Positions 1 to 10,020 are shown, counted from the stretch's first letter. The stretch: DNA of 64,000 nucleotides from Pseudoalteromonas piscicida (GCF_000238315.3 NZ_CP011924.1:2086501-2150500), one strand, 5' to 3'. Made by a program: numbers and translations. Notes: generated by a model not told the origin, from the letters alone.

Positions 1-655
1 ATGGCTTTTTGATAAGTTGCAGTACTGAGCCCTGTGGTTGCATGGCACTGCATTGCGATAGGAATAGAGACGGACGCTTTGAGCCCAGAGATTAACTTTT
101 CAGCATCATAGGGTTTCAGTAATCCAGCCATGTCCTTAATACAAATGGAATGACAGCCTAAGTCTTCGAGCTGCTTAGCTTGCGTGAGCCACATTTCCAG
201 CGTATGAACAGGGCTTACGGTGTACGAAATCGTGCCCTGCGCATGCGCGCCCACTTTGATGGCCGCTTTAATAGCCGTTTCTAAGTTGCGCACGTCGTTC
301 ATTGCATCGAATATTCTAAATACATCTACCCCGTTATGGTGGGCACGCTCAACAAACTTTTCGACAACATCATCTGCATAGTGACGATAGCCCAATAGAT
401 TCTGACCACGCAGTAGCATTTGCTGTTTGGTTTTTGGCATTGCAGCTTTCAGTGCACGGATCCGCTCCCATGGATCTTCGCCTAAATAGCGAATACACGA
501 GTCGAAGGTTGCTCCCCCCATGATTCAACAGACCAATAGCCCATATTGTCGAGCTTCTCAGCGATAGGAAGCATATCTTCCAAGCGCATTCTGGTGGCGA
601 GTAATGACTGATGCGCGTCGCGCAGCACTAATTCGGTTAGCTTTAACTGTGACAT
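1..655 (-). pseudogene. oadA: Oxaloacetate decarboxylase alpha subunit, 5' part, frameshifted and cut by window edge
   Basis: This is the biotin-dependent carboxyltransferase subunit of the sodium-pumping oxaloacetate decarboxylase, working with OadG and OadB. Translation from ATG 655 gives [20 protein letters not shown], a typical start of the pyruvate carboxylase/OadA carboxyltransferase domain. The frame breaks in a run of six G (plus-strand C at 514-519). Seven G would restore the usual SWGGATFD motif and a continuous frame to position 1, through the [10 protein letters not shown] motif. The start lies 12 bases after the oadG stop, so the two form one operon. The rest of the gene lies outside the window. 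The single-base loss in a homopolymer may be a sequencing error or a real phase-variable or inactivating change. Confidence 0.85.
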
Positions 656-667
656 GCAAAACCCCTA

Positions 668-916
668 TTAATTGTTTTTTCTGTAGGCTGCAACGGCAGC
701 GCTAATGGCTGCAATATGTGCCTGCGGCACACCCTGTGACGATGTTGCTCTGGTTGTTTTTGATCTTGTGGTACTTGGCTCTACTTCTTTAAATTGAGCA
801 GCAAAGTTGGCCAACAGTCGCATCGCAAAAATCAAAATGGACAGAAAAACAAAAACACCAACCATACCGGTCAGCATGAGATTTCCTGCTTGCAGTAGCT
901 GCGATCCAATATCCAT
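668..916 (-). CDS. oadG: Oxaloacetate decarboxylase gamma subunit
   Basis: The 82-residue protein has one N-terminal membrane helix (about residues 12-34) followed by a short charged and Ser/Thr-rich linker, and a C-terminal segment ending AAVAAYRKNN. This is the size and plan of OadG, which anchors the alpha and beta subunits of the sodium-translocating decarboxylase and stabilises the complex in the inner membrane. It is the first gene of the oadGA operon on the minus strand. Sequence conservation in this family is low, so the assignment rests mainly on size, membrane topology and position directly before oadA. Confidence 0.85.
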   Translation of the reverse strand: MDIGSQLLQAGNLMLTGMVGVFVFLSILIFAMRLLANFAAQFKEVEPSTTRSKTTRATSSQGVPQAHIAAISAAVAAYRKNN

Positions 917-1041
917 TTTTACCCCTTACTTGCTGTTTGGTTTTCCTGTTCGATGTTAACGAACCGGTATAAACCTTCACTTTTTGTAGATATTTATTCA
1001 CCTTATAACAAAAAATGTTCCCCTGTAAAGCGCGTTGTAAA

Positions 1042-1054
1042 TTGGTATTACCAA
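1042..1054. promoter_or_regulatory. Palindrome TTGGTATTACCAA, GntR/FadR-type operator candidate
   Basis: A perfect TTGGT-N3-ACCAA palindrome stands 126 bases upstream of oadG in the 458-base gap between oadG and the divergent YcxB-like gene. Regulators of the FadR branch of the GntR family (PdhR, LldR) bind sites of this form. A second, slightly degenerate copy occurs at 1216-1228. The assignment to a regulator family is inference. Confidence 0.45.
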
Positions 1055-1215
1055 AGCACTTAACTTACAAACTATCAGTGAGTTAGCTAAGAAAACATTA
1101 ATAAATATGGAAAATTAACGTAATAAATATGAAAAATATTCAAAATAGCGCCAACTAATACTGAGATTTTAATGAATATAGAATGGATTTTTGATTACGC
1201 AAGATAAATTGTAAA

Positions 1216-1228
1216 TTGGACTGACCAA
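1216..1228. promoter_or_regulatory. Second TTGG-N5-CCAA palindrome
   Basis: TTGGACTGACCAA repeats the site at 1042-1054 with one change. Both copies are preceded by the same TTGTAAA context (TTGTAAATTGG), which makes chance less likely. Just downstream lies AACGTTTACGTTAACGTCAC (1232-1251), itself rich in ACGT palindromes. Confidence 0.4.
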
Positions 1229-1338
1229 CAATTAACGTTTACGTTAACGTCACCCTATGTGACGCGTATTTCGCTGGATGTAGGAAAAGGGAGCTGCAAA
1301 CAATTTATTCGCGTTACAGCTTTTTCAATATAGATGGG

Positions 1339-1344
1339 TATAAT
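1339..1344 (+). promoter_or_regulatory. Probable -10 box of the YcxB-like gene
   Basis: TATAAT stands 30 bases before the start of the YcxB-like gene. A plausible -35 (TTACAG, 1314-1319) sits 19 bases upstream, so the promoter is non-optimal but credible. Confidence 0.4.
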
Positions 1345-1374
1345 AAGGGGAAATTTTTACCAAAACGAACGTCT

Positions 1375-1869
1375 ATGCCCTCCCTTGAACAAAATGAAAA
1401 TTTATCTTTTCAAAGCCAATTTAAGTTAGATAAAGCCTATTATCGAGAGTGTTTTGAAGAGTCTGAAGCCAATGGGCTTGCTGTTAAACCGAAATATGGC
1501 TTGCTTGTACTGCTAATTGTACTGGGGCTGTTTGCTATTTACGGATTGCAGGAGCACTACGTCGGGAACTTTCTTATTCTATTGGCTGTAGTTGAATGCG
1601 TTGCTTTCTACTATCGCAAAGCTTGGTGGGTGATAAGACAGTCATATTCTCGTGCCGCCGGCAATATCGTCGAGGTTTCAATCTCTAAAGCAGGCATTAG
1701 CACCAAAGCGACACATGCCGAATTTTCTTACCTATTTGACGACTTAGATAAACTTGTTGAAACGAACAGAGGTTTTTTGGTATTTCACCAAAACAAACCG
1801 AGCTATATCAGTAAATCTGGACTTAACGAAGAAGCGATAGCCTTTTTATCTGAGCAAAGCCAGAAATAA
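1375..1869 (+). CDS. YcxB-like membrane protein
   Basis: The 164-residue protein has a soluble N-terminus, two membrane helices (about residues 42-58 and 63-80) and a C-terminal beta-rich soluble domain from about residue 90 containing VSISKAGISTK and FDDLDKLVETNRGFLVF. This is the plan of the YcxB-like family, whose function is unknown. It is transcribed alone, divergent from oadG, and followed by a strong terminator. No catalytic motif is visible. Confidence 0.65.
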   Translation: MPSLEQNENLSFQSQFKLDKAYYRECFEESEANGLAVKPKYGLLVLLIVLGLFAIYGLQEHYVGNFLILLAVVECVAFYYRKAWWVIRQSYSRAAGNIVEVSISKAGISTKATHAEFSYLFDDLDKLVETNRGFLVFHQNKPSYISKSGLNEEAIAFLSEQSQK

Positions 1870-1870
1870 G

Positions 1871-1895
1871 AAACCCCGCAATGGCGGGGTTTTTT
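1871..1895 (+). terminator. Rho-independent terminator
   Basis: CCCCGC-AATG-GCGGGG stem followed by six T, two bases after the stop codon of the YcxB-like gene. The A run on the other flank lets it also act on the minus strand after csrA. Confidence 0.9.
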
Positions 1896-1944
1896 ATGCC
1901 AGTTAAACCATGTTAACTAACATCGTAATTCAGTATTTGGTCAA

Positions 1945-2130
1945 TTACATATTGCCCGGGCTAGATTTCTCAGCCTGGATTCGCATGTAAATTTCTTCAC
2001 GGTGAACTGAAACATCTTTAGGCGCATTTACACCAATACGTACTTGGTTACCTTTAACACCTAGTACTGTTACAGTCACTTCATCACCAATCATCAGGGT
2101 TTCACCTACTCGACGAGTTAGTATTAGCAT
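1945..2130 (-). CDS. csrA: Carbon storage regulator CsrA/RsmA
   Basis: CsrA is a small dimeric RNA-binding protein that controls translation and stability of mRNAs by binding GGA motifs in leader regions. The 61-residue protein shows the complete family signature: [20 protein letters not shown], followed by [20 protein letters not shown] and HREEIY. Both RNA-binding elements, beta-1 (LILTRR) and the VHREE segment, are intact. It lies downstream of alaS and lysC, the usual gammaproteobacterial position, about 90 bases after lysC. Confidence 0.97.
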   Translation of the reverse strand: MLILTRRVGETLMIGDEVTVTVLGVKGNQVRIGVNAPKDVSVHREEIYMRIQAEKSSPGNM

Positions 2131-2220
2131 TCTCTTGCTCCTGTTATTCCAAAATTTAAAAGATTCCGCGTCAAATCCATTTTAAATAAAAGTTCCTAGA
2201 AAAGTAAGCAAAAACTTCTT

Positions 2221-3444
2221 TTACTCTGTACTTTCCAATTCGAATTTGGCATGTAAAGCCCGTACAGCTAGCTCTAAATATTTTTCTTCTACTAGTGCCG
2301 AGATTTTTATCTCTGATGTAGACACTAATAGAGTGTGAATATTTTCTTCGGCCAATGCCATAAAAAAGAGACCAGCAACACCTGAATGAGATTTCATCCC
2401 GATGCCAACCGCTGAGATTTTTGCCACGTTAGCATTAACCTCTACCGTTGCGCCACCTAAATTTTGTGCATGTTGCGCTAAAACTTCTTCCGCCAGAATA
2501 CAATCATTTGTGTGCACAGTAAAAGCATAGTCTATTTTTTTCTCACTGTGGTTCAAATGGTTAATCATATCGACTTCGATATTATGCTCACCAAGAAGAG
2601 AAAGTATATTGGCAAGATTACTAGGTTTTGCATCTACATTGTTAACTAAGATAAGCGCTTCGTCTTTGACACTCGCTACCCCAGAGACCACTTTGGTGTT
2701 TTTCATCTTACCTTCCTCATAGCTAATTAAGGTGCCGTTATCAGGAGAAAACGAAGAAAGTACGCGCAGCGGTACATTATATCGACCGGCCGCTTCAACC
2801 GAACGGATCTGCAAGACCTTAGCGCCAACACTTGCTAGCTCCAACATCTCAGAAAAAGTAATATGTGATAGACGCCTTGCATTTGGCTCTATTCGCGGAT
2901 CGGTAGTGTAAACACCATCGACATCAGTATATATCTGACATTCGTCTGCTTGCAAAGCCCCTGCGATTTCAACTGCTGAGGTATCTGTACCGCCGCGTCC
3001 TAGCGTGGTGATATTACCTTCTCCATCACGCCCTTGAAATCCGGCAATAATGGTTATCCGGTTATGCTCAAGTTCTTGCTTTAAGCGGGTTGTGTCTATT
3101 TCTGTGATCCGCGCTTTAGAGAACATGTTATCGGTTTTAATACCAACCTGATCGGCAAGTAAGCTCACGGCAGAATGCCCACGCTTAATGATGGCCATCG
3201 CCAATAACGCGATAGAAACTTGTTCGCCGGTGGTGATCAACACATCTAGCTCACGAGAACTTGGACGTGCATCGATTTGTTGGGCAAGGGAAATGAGACG
3301 ATTTGTCTCGCCTGACATTGCAGACAACACGACCACCACTTGGTGGCCTTGTTGTTGTGTTTTGATAACGTGTTCGGCAACCGCCTCAATACGCTCTACC
3401 GAACCTACCGAGGTGCCGCCAAACTTTTGTACAATCAGCGCCAC
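2221..3444 (-). CDS. lysC: Aspartate kinase, monofunctional
   Basis: The enzyme phosphorylates aspartate, the first step to lysine, methionine and threonine. The 407 residues start with the kinase signature IVQKFGGTSVGSVERIEAVA, continue with GRGGTDTSAV and the DPRIEPNARRL region, and end in two ACT domains (about residues 265-335 and 345-405) that normally bind the feedback inhibitor. Its length fits the class with a compact kinase domain and tandem ACT domains, not the fused homoserine dehydrogenases. It starts 7 bases after alaS stops and so is cotranscribed with it, between alaS and csrA. Confidence 0.95.
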   Translation of the reverse strand: MALIVQKFGGTSVGSVERIEAVAEHVIKTQQQGHQVVVVLSAMSGETNRLISLAQQIDARPSSRELDVLITTGEQVSIALLAMAIIKRGHSAVSLLADQVGIKTDNMFSKARITEIDTTRLKQELEHNRITIIAGFQGRDGEGNITTLGRGGTDTSAVEIAGALQADECQIYTDVDGVYTTDPRIEPNARRLSHITFSEMLELASVGAKVLQIRSVEAAGRYNVPLRVLSSFSPDNGTLISYEEGKMKNTKVVSGVASVKDEALILVNNVDAKPSNLANILSLLGEHNIEVDMINHLNHSEKKIDYAFTVHTNDCILAEEVLAQHAQNLGGATVEVNANVAKISAVGIGMKSHSGVAGLFFMALAEENIHTLLVSTSEIKISALVEEKYLELAVRALHAKFELESTE

Positions 3445-3451
3445 TTGCTGA

Positions 3452-6067
3452 TTACTGCGTTACTTCATTTAACCAAGTTGGAACACTGTTTAGTGCTGCG
3501 TCTAGGTTTTCTGGTTGTGAACCACCAGCTTGCGCCATATCAGGACGACCACCACCTTTACCACCGACTTGAGAAGCCATGTGATTAACTAGCTCACCTG
3601 CTTTTACCTGACCGACTAAGTCTTTCGTTACGCCAGCGATTAGGCTTACTTTATCGCCATTTGCTACACCTAGCGCGATGACACCTGAGCCAATCTTGTT
3701 CTTCAGATCATCGACCATGCCACGCAGTGCTTTAGACTCAGTTCCTGCAACGTTTGCAACGAGTAATTTAATCCCGTTCACTTCAGTTACAGAGTCAAGT
3801 AGCGTTGCACCCGCTGCACTTGCTAATTTGTCATTTAGTTGAGCAACTTGCTTTTCAAGGCCTTTTGACTTTTCAAGTAGCGCAGATACTTTTTCTAGCA
3901 CAGATGAGGTATCACCCTTAACCAAAGCTGCAATTTCAGAAAGCACTTGCTCTTGCTCATTAACATAAGCGATAGCATCAGCACCTGTTACTGCTTCGAT
4001 ACGACGAACACCCGCTGCGATACCGCCTTCTGAAACAATCTTGAAGAGACCAATATCACCAGCGCGTTTTACGTGTGTGCCACCACAAAGCTCGATTGAG
4101 TATCCACCAATTGAAACGACTCGAACTTCATCATCATACTTTTCGCCAAAGAGCGCCATTGCACCTTTGTCTTTGGCAGCATCGATATCCATCAACTCAG
4201 TTTGCAAAGCAAAGTTACGACGGATCTCTGCGTTCACTGCATCTTCTACTTGCTGTAGCTGTGCTTTAGTGACGCCTTCAAAATGCGAGAAGTCAAAACG
4301 CAAACGATCTGGCAGTACCAATGAACCTTTTTGCGTTACGTGATCGCCCAGTAAATCGCGCAGTGCTTTATGTACTAAGTGCGTTGCAGTGTGGTTTTTC
4401 TTCACTCGCTCGCGGCGCTCAGCATCAATACGCGCATCGGCTTTATCGTTAACACCAATGCGGCCAACTACATGACCATGGTGTGCAAATGCATTACCTA
4501 GCTTTTGTGTGTCAGTAACCACAAACTCGCCGTTAGCCACTTTTAGTACACCTATATCACCAACTTGGCCGCCTGACTCAGCATAGAAAGGCGTGCGGTC
4601 AAGGATAACCACACCTTGCTCACCATCTTCTAACGTATTGGTATGTTGACCTTCTTTAAAAATTTCAACCACAGTGCCGGTATAGTGCTCAGCGTCATAG
4701 CCTTTAAAGTCAGTGTTTTTATCAGATTTCAAGCGCTCGTTGTAATCAGCACCGAACTTGCCAGCCGCTTGCGCTTTTTTACGCTGCTCTTCCATGCATG
4801 CTTGGAAACCGCGCTCGTCGATCGTCATAAAACGCTCACGCGCCACATCTGCTGTTAAGTCCGCAGGGAAACCGTAAGTGTCATACAGTTTGAACACTAA
4901 ATCGCCTGGAATAACGTCGCCTTCAATACCTGTAAGGCTATCTTCTAGAATAGTTAAACCACGGTCTAAAGTTTTACCAAACTGATCTTCTTCAATACGT
5001 AGTACTTTTTCGATAATTGCTTGTTGCTTAACCAGTTCTGGGTAAGCTTCACCCATTTGCTCAGCAAGTGCAGCGACTAACTTATAGAAGAAAGCCCCTT
5101 TTGCACCGAGTTTATTACCGTGACGAACTGCACGACGAATGATACGACGCAGCACGTAACCACGACCTTCATTCGATGGCATGACGCCGTCAGCAATAAG
5201 GAACGCACACGAACGAATGTGGTCAGCAACCACACGTAGTGATTTATCTTCTAAATCTTGAGCATCTGTTACTTGTGCAGCTGCTTTAATCAGCGCTTGG
5301 AACAGGTCAATCTCATAGTTTGAATGCACACCTTGCATAATTGCAGAGATACGCTCAAGACCCATTCCGGTATCAACCGACTGCATTGGCAGCGGTTCCA
5401 TTGTGCCGTCTGCATGACGGTTGTACTGCATGAATACTAAGTTCCAGATCTCAATGAAGCGATCACCGTCTTCTTCTGGTGAGCCCGGAGGTCCACCCCA
5501 AATGTGCTCACCGTGGTCATAAAAGATTTCAGAGCAAGGACCGCAAGGACCCGTGTCGCCCATTGACCAAAAGTTATCCGCCGTCGCAATACGGATGATC
5601 CTGTCTTCAGGAACACCAACTTGCTTTGACCAGATCTCAAATGCTTCGTCGTCTTCATGGTAAACCGTGACTAGTAGCTTTTCTTTTGGCAGCTTGATCA
5701 CATCCGTAAGGAAGCCCCAAGCAAACTTAATTGCGTCGGTTTTAAAATAGTCACCGAAGCTAAAGTTACCTAGCATTTCGAAGAAAGTATGGTGCCTTGC
5801 GGTATAACCTACGTTTTCAAGGTCATTATGTTTACCACCAGCACGAACACAACGCTGTGAACTGGTTGCTCGCGTATAAGGGCGTTTTTCCGCACCCAAG
5901 AATGCATCTTTAAACTGCACCATACCAGCGTTGGTAAACAGTAAGGTGGCATCATTACCCGGAATTAACGAGCTTGAAGGCACCACTTGGTGCTGTTGTT
6001 TAGCAAAGAAATCTAAGAAGCTTTGCCTGATTTGTGCGGTAGTCATATGCTGCATGTGATCATTCAC
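3452..6067 (-). CDS. alaS: Alanyl-tRNA synthetase
   Basis: AlaS charges tRNA-Ala and clears mischarged Ser/Gly through an editing domain. The 871-residue protein has the catalytic core at the N-terminus ([28 protein letters not shown]), the tRNA-recognition part with [16 protein letters not shown], the editing domain with [11 protein letters not shown] and [13 protein letters not shown], and a C-terminal oligomerisation domain ending in a glycine-rich [15 protein letters not shown] segment. Length matches the family. The start overlaps the recX stop by 8 bases, so translation is probably coupled. Confidence 0.98.
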   Translation of the reverse strand: MNDHMQHMTTAQIRQSFLDFFAKQQHQVVPSSSLIPGNDATLLFTNAGMVQFKDAFLGAEKRPYTRATSSQRCVRAGGKHNDLENVGYTARHHTFFEMLGNFSFGDYFKTDAIKFAWGFLTDVIKLPKEKLLVTVYHEDDEAFEIWSKQVGVPEDRIIRIATADNFWSMGDTGPCGPCSEIFYDHGEHIWGGPPGSPEEDGDRFIEIWNLVFMQYNRHADGTMEPLPMQSVDTGMGLERISAIMQGVHSNYEIDLFQALIKAAAQVTDAQDLEDKSLRVVADHIRSCAFLIADGVMPSNEGRGYVLRRIIRRAVRHGNKLGAKGAFFYKLVAALAEQMGEAYPELVKQQAIIEKVLRIEEDQFGKTLDRGLTILEDSLTGIEGDVIPGDLVFKLYDTYGFPADLTADVARERFMTIDERGFQACMEEQRKKAQAAGKFGADYNERLKSDKNTDFKGYDAEHYTGTVVEIFKEGQHTNTLEDGEQGVVILDRTPFYAESGGQVGDIGVLKVANGEFVVTDTQKLGNAFAHHGHVVGRIGVNDKADARIDAERRERVKKNHTATHLVHKALRDLLGDHVTQKGSLVLPDRLRFDFSHFEGVTKAQLQQVEDAVNAEIRRNFALQTELMDIDAAKDKGAMALFGEKYDDEVRVVSIGGYSIELCGGTHVKRAGDIGLFKIVSEGGIAAGVRRIEAVTGADAIAYVNEQEQVLSEIAALVKGDTSSVLEKVSALLEKSKGLEKQVAQLNDKLASAAGATLLDSVTEVNGIKLLVANVAGTESKALRGMVDDLKNKIGSGVIALGVANGDKVSLIAGVTKDLVGQVKAGELVNHMASQVGGKGGGRPDMAQAGGSQPENLDAALNSVPTWLNEVTQ

Positions 6068-6548
6068 CCTTTATTTCTTCTTGCTCTGCTGCAGTCATTG
6101 CAGCTTCAATTGCAAAATCTATTTCATCAAAACTAAAGCCACGATAACTCATGTAACGTACGCGCTTAGTTTTTTCTTTATATTCTATCGGTTGTGCGCA
6201 AAGACCGTACTTTTTTTCATAGGTTTTTGCGGCTTGCATGTACCAATCAATTTCACGCTCGGCGATTAGTGTATGCAAAGTCTCTCGGCTCACACCCTTT
6301 TGCCCTGCATCCATTAATACACGCTTTTCTCCAAGTCCTTTTGCAATCTGGCGGTTTAAAAAACTCTCAGCATAGCGGTCGTCATTAACGTAATCGAGCG
6401 ACTTTAGCCAAGATACCAATTGTTCCGCGACTGCCGCTGTAGCCCCTTTTTGCAGTAGCTTTTGCGTCAGTCCTGATTCAGAGTACTCTTGTCTCGATAG
6501 TAACCAAACCGCATAGTTTTTTAGCTTTTTAACTTCTTGTTCATCCAT
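6060..6548 (-). CDS. recX: RecX family regulator of RecA
   Basis: RecX binds RecA filaments and inhibits recombinase activity. The 162 residues show the repeated three-helix RecX modules: [20 protein letters not shown] near the N-terminus, [14 protein letters not shown] in the middle and a C-terminal repeat with [13 protein letters not shown]. In many relatives recA lies directly upstream; here the upstream gene encodes a membrane protein instead, so recA must be elsewhere. The stop codon region overlaps alaS by 8 bases. Confidence 0.92.
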   Translation of the reverse strand: MDEQEVKKLKNYAVWLLSRQEYSESGLTQKLLQKGATAAVAEQLVSWLKSLDYVNDDRYAESFLNRQIAKGLGEKRVLMDAGQKGVSRETLHTLIAEREIDWYMQAAKTYEKKYGLCAQPIEYKEKTKRVRYMSYRGFSFDEIDFAIEAAMTAAEQEEIKGE

Positions 6549-7345
6549 CAGGCGTCAAAGCGTCCTGAGTCAGACTGAGAAATGTCAGCATTTTCATCAT
6601 TTTCCTTCTTTTCAACGATAATTGGCATAAACATCGCCTGGAAAGAAACAAAAAAGCCTATCATGGCGACTGGCATGATAATAATCGCCGGGATCATCGA
6701 TAGCGGTATAGAAGCGACGATAAGCGCTGCGACGACTAAGCCGTAAATACTCAGAGCAGCCATATTATGATAAAAAGCGGCAAGCGAGCACTTCATCGCG
6801 TGAAAAATACGTTTTTCACCTTGGAAAAAGACCTGTGGCACAACAAAAGCAAAGGCCATCATAATGACCGATTGTGCAATCACAAATACTGCAACTTCGG
6901 CAAAACTAATATTGCTCGCGATAAGCCCGATAAGTTCATTCGGATCGGTGTTTGGGCCAACACTCTCTAGCGCACTCGCCACATCACTGAATAGCACACC
7001 GGCAACCATAGTCAGCAACAGTGCACCTGCCATTTGATAAATACCAACTCGGAACAAGTGTAATCGACGGCCTTTTGCTGCAAAAGGCTCAAAAATGTCT
7101 GCCAACTTTATTGGTTTATTGATCTGTTTATTGATAACGGCAAGATAGAAGCCTGCACTTAAGAAAGGACCAGACAAGGCAGCGATAATATGAAAAATAG
7201 GTGCGAACAGGGGTAATAGACTTACTACCGCCATAAAAATGTACATCAGCATGAAAGTCATAGGCTGGGTTTTGAAAATTGCCCACCCGGCTTTTAGCCA
7301 CTGCACGCCCATGCTTGCTTTGAATGTTCTAATTGGTGTCGACAT
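6548..7345 (-). CDS. BPSS1780-type multipass membrane protein
   Basis: The 265-residue protein has a conserved-looking cytosolic N-terminus (WLKAGWAIFKTQPMTFMLMY) and about six hydrophobic segments, ending in a charged tail (VEKKENDENADISQSDSGRF). This plan fits the BPSS1780 family of integral membrane proteins, which have no established function. Its stop overlaps the recX start by one base, so it heads an operon with recX, alaS, lysC and csrA. No enzymatic motif is visible. Confidence 0.65.
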   Translation of the reverse strand: MSTPIRTFKASMGVQWLKAGWAIFKTQPMTFMLMYIFMAVVSLLPLFAPIFHIIAALSGPFLSAGFYLAVINKQINKPIKLADIFEPFAAKGRRLHLFRVGIYQMAGALLLTMVAGVLFSDVASALESVGPNTDPNELIGLIASNISFAEVAVFVIAQSVIMMAFAFVVPQVFFQGEKRIFHAMKCSLAAFYHNMAALSIYGLVVAALIVASIPLSMIPAIIIMPVAMIGFFVSFQAMFMPIIVEKKENDENADISQSDSGRFDA

Positions 7346-7586
7346 AGTCCACTTAATTTAAGCTATAACGTCTTTGATTATACTGATTACCGCGTCGAGT
7401 GAAAAGGCATGAAAGGCGGATTTGTCAGCGCTTTTTAGCATATTTTAAACAAATACTGGCGGTAGACGTAACCTACTTGAGCATCTTAAGTTTGAAGGGA
7501 TTGGAATGAGAATAGAATGTTTGATATTACAAGCCAACCGAAGCACTTATCTAGTCGGCTTGTTGTGATAAGCATATACGCTTAGG

Positions 7587-8213
7587 CTAATCCGCTTTTG
7601 AAATCTTTTTGATATCCAGCATATGCGCGCCATGTTGGATCTTCGTTTTTAGATACTGTTCATTACCAGAAACCCCTGCCTTAACATGTGCCTGAGTACC
7701 AACGACTTCATCGACGGTAATACCAGCTTCTCTTAACGCCTTTAGCTTTCTTGGATTGTTCGTCATTAACTTAACATGGTTTAACCCTAGCGCTTGAAGC
7801 ATCAATACTGCATCAGAGAAATCTCTTAAGTCATCTTCAAAACCGAGGTGATTGTTTGCCTCATAGGTGTTCATCCCTTGCGATTGCAATACATAAGCAT
7901 CGATTTTATTGTACAGGCCAATGCCACGACCTTCTTGGCGCAAATATAATAAAATGCCGCCTTGTTTATGCATCGCCTCGATACATTCATTTAGCTGTTC
8001 GCCACAATCACAACGAGAAGAATGAAAGACATCGCCGGTTAAGCACTCAGAGTGCATACGAATTAGGGGGACTTGCTGCTGACTGTCTGCGCTATTAAAT
8101 ACCAGCGCAACATGTTCTTGGCCATCTTTTAGCCCTGAAAAAGAAACTATTTCTGCAGGGATATTACTATGCTGCCCTACATTCAGCTCGACTCTCGCTC
8201 TTACTTCTGCCAC
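7587..8213 (-). CDS. ribA: GTP cyclohydrolase II
   Basis: RibA converts GTP to the diaminopyrimidine that starts riboflavin synthesis. The 208-residue protein has the three zinc-binding cysteines ([18 protein letters not shown]), the catalytic [15 protein letters not shown] segment and the [13 protein letters not shown] and [11 protein letters not shown] motifs. It is the stand-alone 200-residue form like that of Escherichia coli, not the fused RibBA. It is monocistronic; I see no FMN riboswitch in its short upstream region. Confidence 0.97.
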   Translation of the reverse strand: MAEVRARVELNVGQHSNIPAEIVSFSGLKDGQEHVALVFNSADSQQQVPLIRMHSECLTGDVFHSSRCDCGEQLNECIEAMHKQGGILLYLRQEGRGIGLYNKIDAYVLQSQGMNTYEANNHLGFEDDLRDFSDAVLMLQALGLNHVKLMTNNPRKLKALREAGITVDEVVGTQAHVKAGVSGNEQYLKTKIQHGAHMLDIKKISKAD

Positions 8214-8374
8214 GTCTTAATCTTGCCTAATGTGATAATATAACAATATGCTACCATAAATGGGATATGGTGTCTCTAAGTTCATTATACAAGGGCAAGG
8301 CGGACATCGCATTGGTAAATGTCAAAATTCGAACTAGGCTATATAAAAAAGGAAAGCGAATACATTTATAACTC

Positions 8375-9598
8375 ATGCGCTCTGTTTTTATCTGCCTACT
8401 ATTTTTAACCCCATTCAGCTATGGCTCTGACATCGATTTCAGTGGCTTTGCTACGCTCAAAGCGGTTAAAACAGACTCCCATACCGCCAAAATAAGAGAG
8501 TCCATCTCACAACCCAACGGTGTAGAAAGAGATGAACTCAACTTTTCATTTTCTTCTTTAGGCTTGCAAGCCGAGTGGCATGCAAGTGACAATCTAGAAC
8601 TCGTGGGCCAACTGCTGTTAAAAGAACAGCATGATAACCAAATTAACAATGCAATAAAGCTTGCTTTCTTACGCTATAATTTAAACTCAAACTGGCAAAT
8701 CCGTGCGGGTCGTACTGGTTTAGACTTGTTCCTGATGACCGAGTATCGAGATATCGGTTATTCGATGGATATGGAACACCCTCCTGTCGAGTTTTATTCT
8801 ATTATTCCTCATCAGAACTTGGATGGCGTAGACCTTCAGTATCGCGTGCCTCTAGAACAAGGTATCGCAAGTATCAAAGCTTATTGGGGACGATCCGAAG
8901 CGCCAATCTACAGTGATATCGACTTTTATTGGAATGTAGAGCTCAAGTCTACCGTTGGTATGGTCGCGCAATACGAAACGTTAAACTGGCTGTTTAGAGC
9001 AAACTACACAACGACCAAATCCGCCAATGAGCATGAACAGCAAAGATTGTTACGCGATGCTTTAGCGCAAGTTCCATTGCAAATTTGGCCGACCAAAAAC
9101 GAACTAATTGATTCTTTATACATTATTGACGAGCGCTTTACCTACAGTGCGCTCAGCATGAGATACGATGACTCAGACTGGCTCATACAAAGTGAAATAT
9201 CGTTAACAGACTCAACCTCTAACATCCTCAACCATCTCAAGGCGGGGTATGTTACCTTAGGTAAGTGATTTGGTTTAAACACGGTCTCTTTTACCTATTC
9301 TGTCGCTGAATCAGATAATGAGACAATGATTGAATCCGGTCCATTGACTCCATCACCAGAATTATTATATCTCTATGAAGAAGCCTCAACATACTCTGGT
9401 TTTTATCAATTGGATCAGCGCAGCACTTCCTTAACGTGGCGGCGCGAACTCAGCCCAACACTCGCATTGAAGCTTAACTGGAAACATACTTCTACAAATC
9501 ACCTACCCAGTGCTTTCTATCTTCACAATATAGAGCAATTTAGTAACCCAGACCTTTCGTTTAACACCTTTACGCTTAGCTTTAATTGGGTGTTCTGA
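8375..9598 (+). pseudogene. Outer-membrane beta-barrel (porin-like) gene with in-frame TGA
   Basis: A signal peptide (MRSVFICLLFLTPFSYGS) leads a protein made of alternating amphipathic strands rich in aromatic residues, ending in FTLSFNWVF, a typical beta-barrel C-terminal signal with a final Phe. The frame is open from 8375 to 9598 except for a TGA at 9266-9268 (after residue 297, context LGK-stop-FGLNTV). Both sides are in one frame and the downstream part still looks like barrel strands, so this is one 407-residue gene with a recent nonsense change. It heads a unit with the substrate-binding-like and diguanylate cyclase genes; its last codon overlaps the next start (TGATG). Confidence 0.75.
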
Positions 9599-10020
9599 TG
9601 AAAAGGTTACTTATTACTGTTTTCTTCCTCGTTTCATACCCTACTTCAGCAGCCGCTGATATTGCCGTCATCGTTAACAAAGACAACCCCATCGAGTCGA
9701 TATCACAGCGTCAACTCATCGACATGTATATGGGAAAATACGTTGCCTTTCCTAACGGTGATATAGCCGTGACCTATGACTACGAAAAATCGCATCCATT
9801 AAGAGGCCCTTTTTTTCTGGCACTGACTGGCCGAAATGAGAGCCAAATTAACGCCTATTGGTCGAGAATAAAATTCAGCGGCAAAGTTTCTCCCCCACAA
9901 TCATTTTCTTCACCATCAGCTATACTTGAAAATATAAGAAATACGCCAAATGCAATCGGCTACATTCCAGCAGACTTTGTGACGGGTGATGTAAAGGTAA
10001 TCTATCAAATCGATGACTAA
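9598..10020 (+). CDS. Small periplasmic phosphate-binding-like protein
   Basis: The 140-residue protein starts at ATG 9598, four codons inside the longest frame, because MKRLLITVFFLVSYPTSAAA is a clean signal peptide and the start overlaps the preceding stop. The mature part (DIAVIVNKDNPIESISQRQL, then IDMYMGKYVAFPNG and NAIGYIPADFV) resembles a single lobe of PstS-like phosphate-binding proteins. It is far shorter than a transport PstS and has no ABC transporter genes next to it, so a sensory role for the adjacent diguanylate cyclase is more likely than transport. That role is inference. Confidence 0.75.
   Translation: MKRLLITVFFLVSYPTSAAADIAVIVNKDNPIESISQRQLIDMYMGKYVAFPNGDIAVTYDYEKSHPLRGPFFLALTGRNESQINAYWSRIKFSGKVSPPQSFSSPSAILENIRNTPNAIGYIPADFVTGDVKVIYQIDD

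Noticed and set aside
4041..4343. Antisense frames within alaS, and similar ones within lysS, putA and recJ
   Set aside because: They lie opposite strongly conserved genes and have biased composition without start signals.
8214..8374. FMN riboswitch for ribA
   Set aside because: The region is only 161 bases, lies between divergent genes and shows none of the conserved RFN element helices.
9266..9268. Selenocysteine readout of the TGA in the barrel gene
   Set aside because: No selenocysteine insertion hairpin is apparent after the codon and the family has no need of selenocysteine; a nonsense change is simpler.
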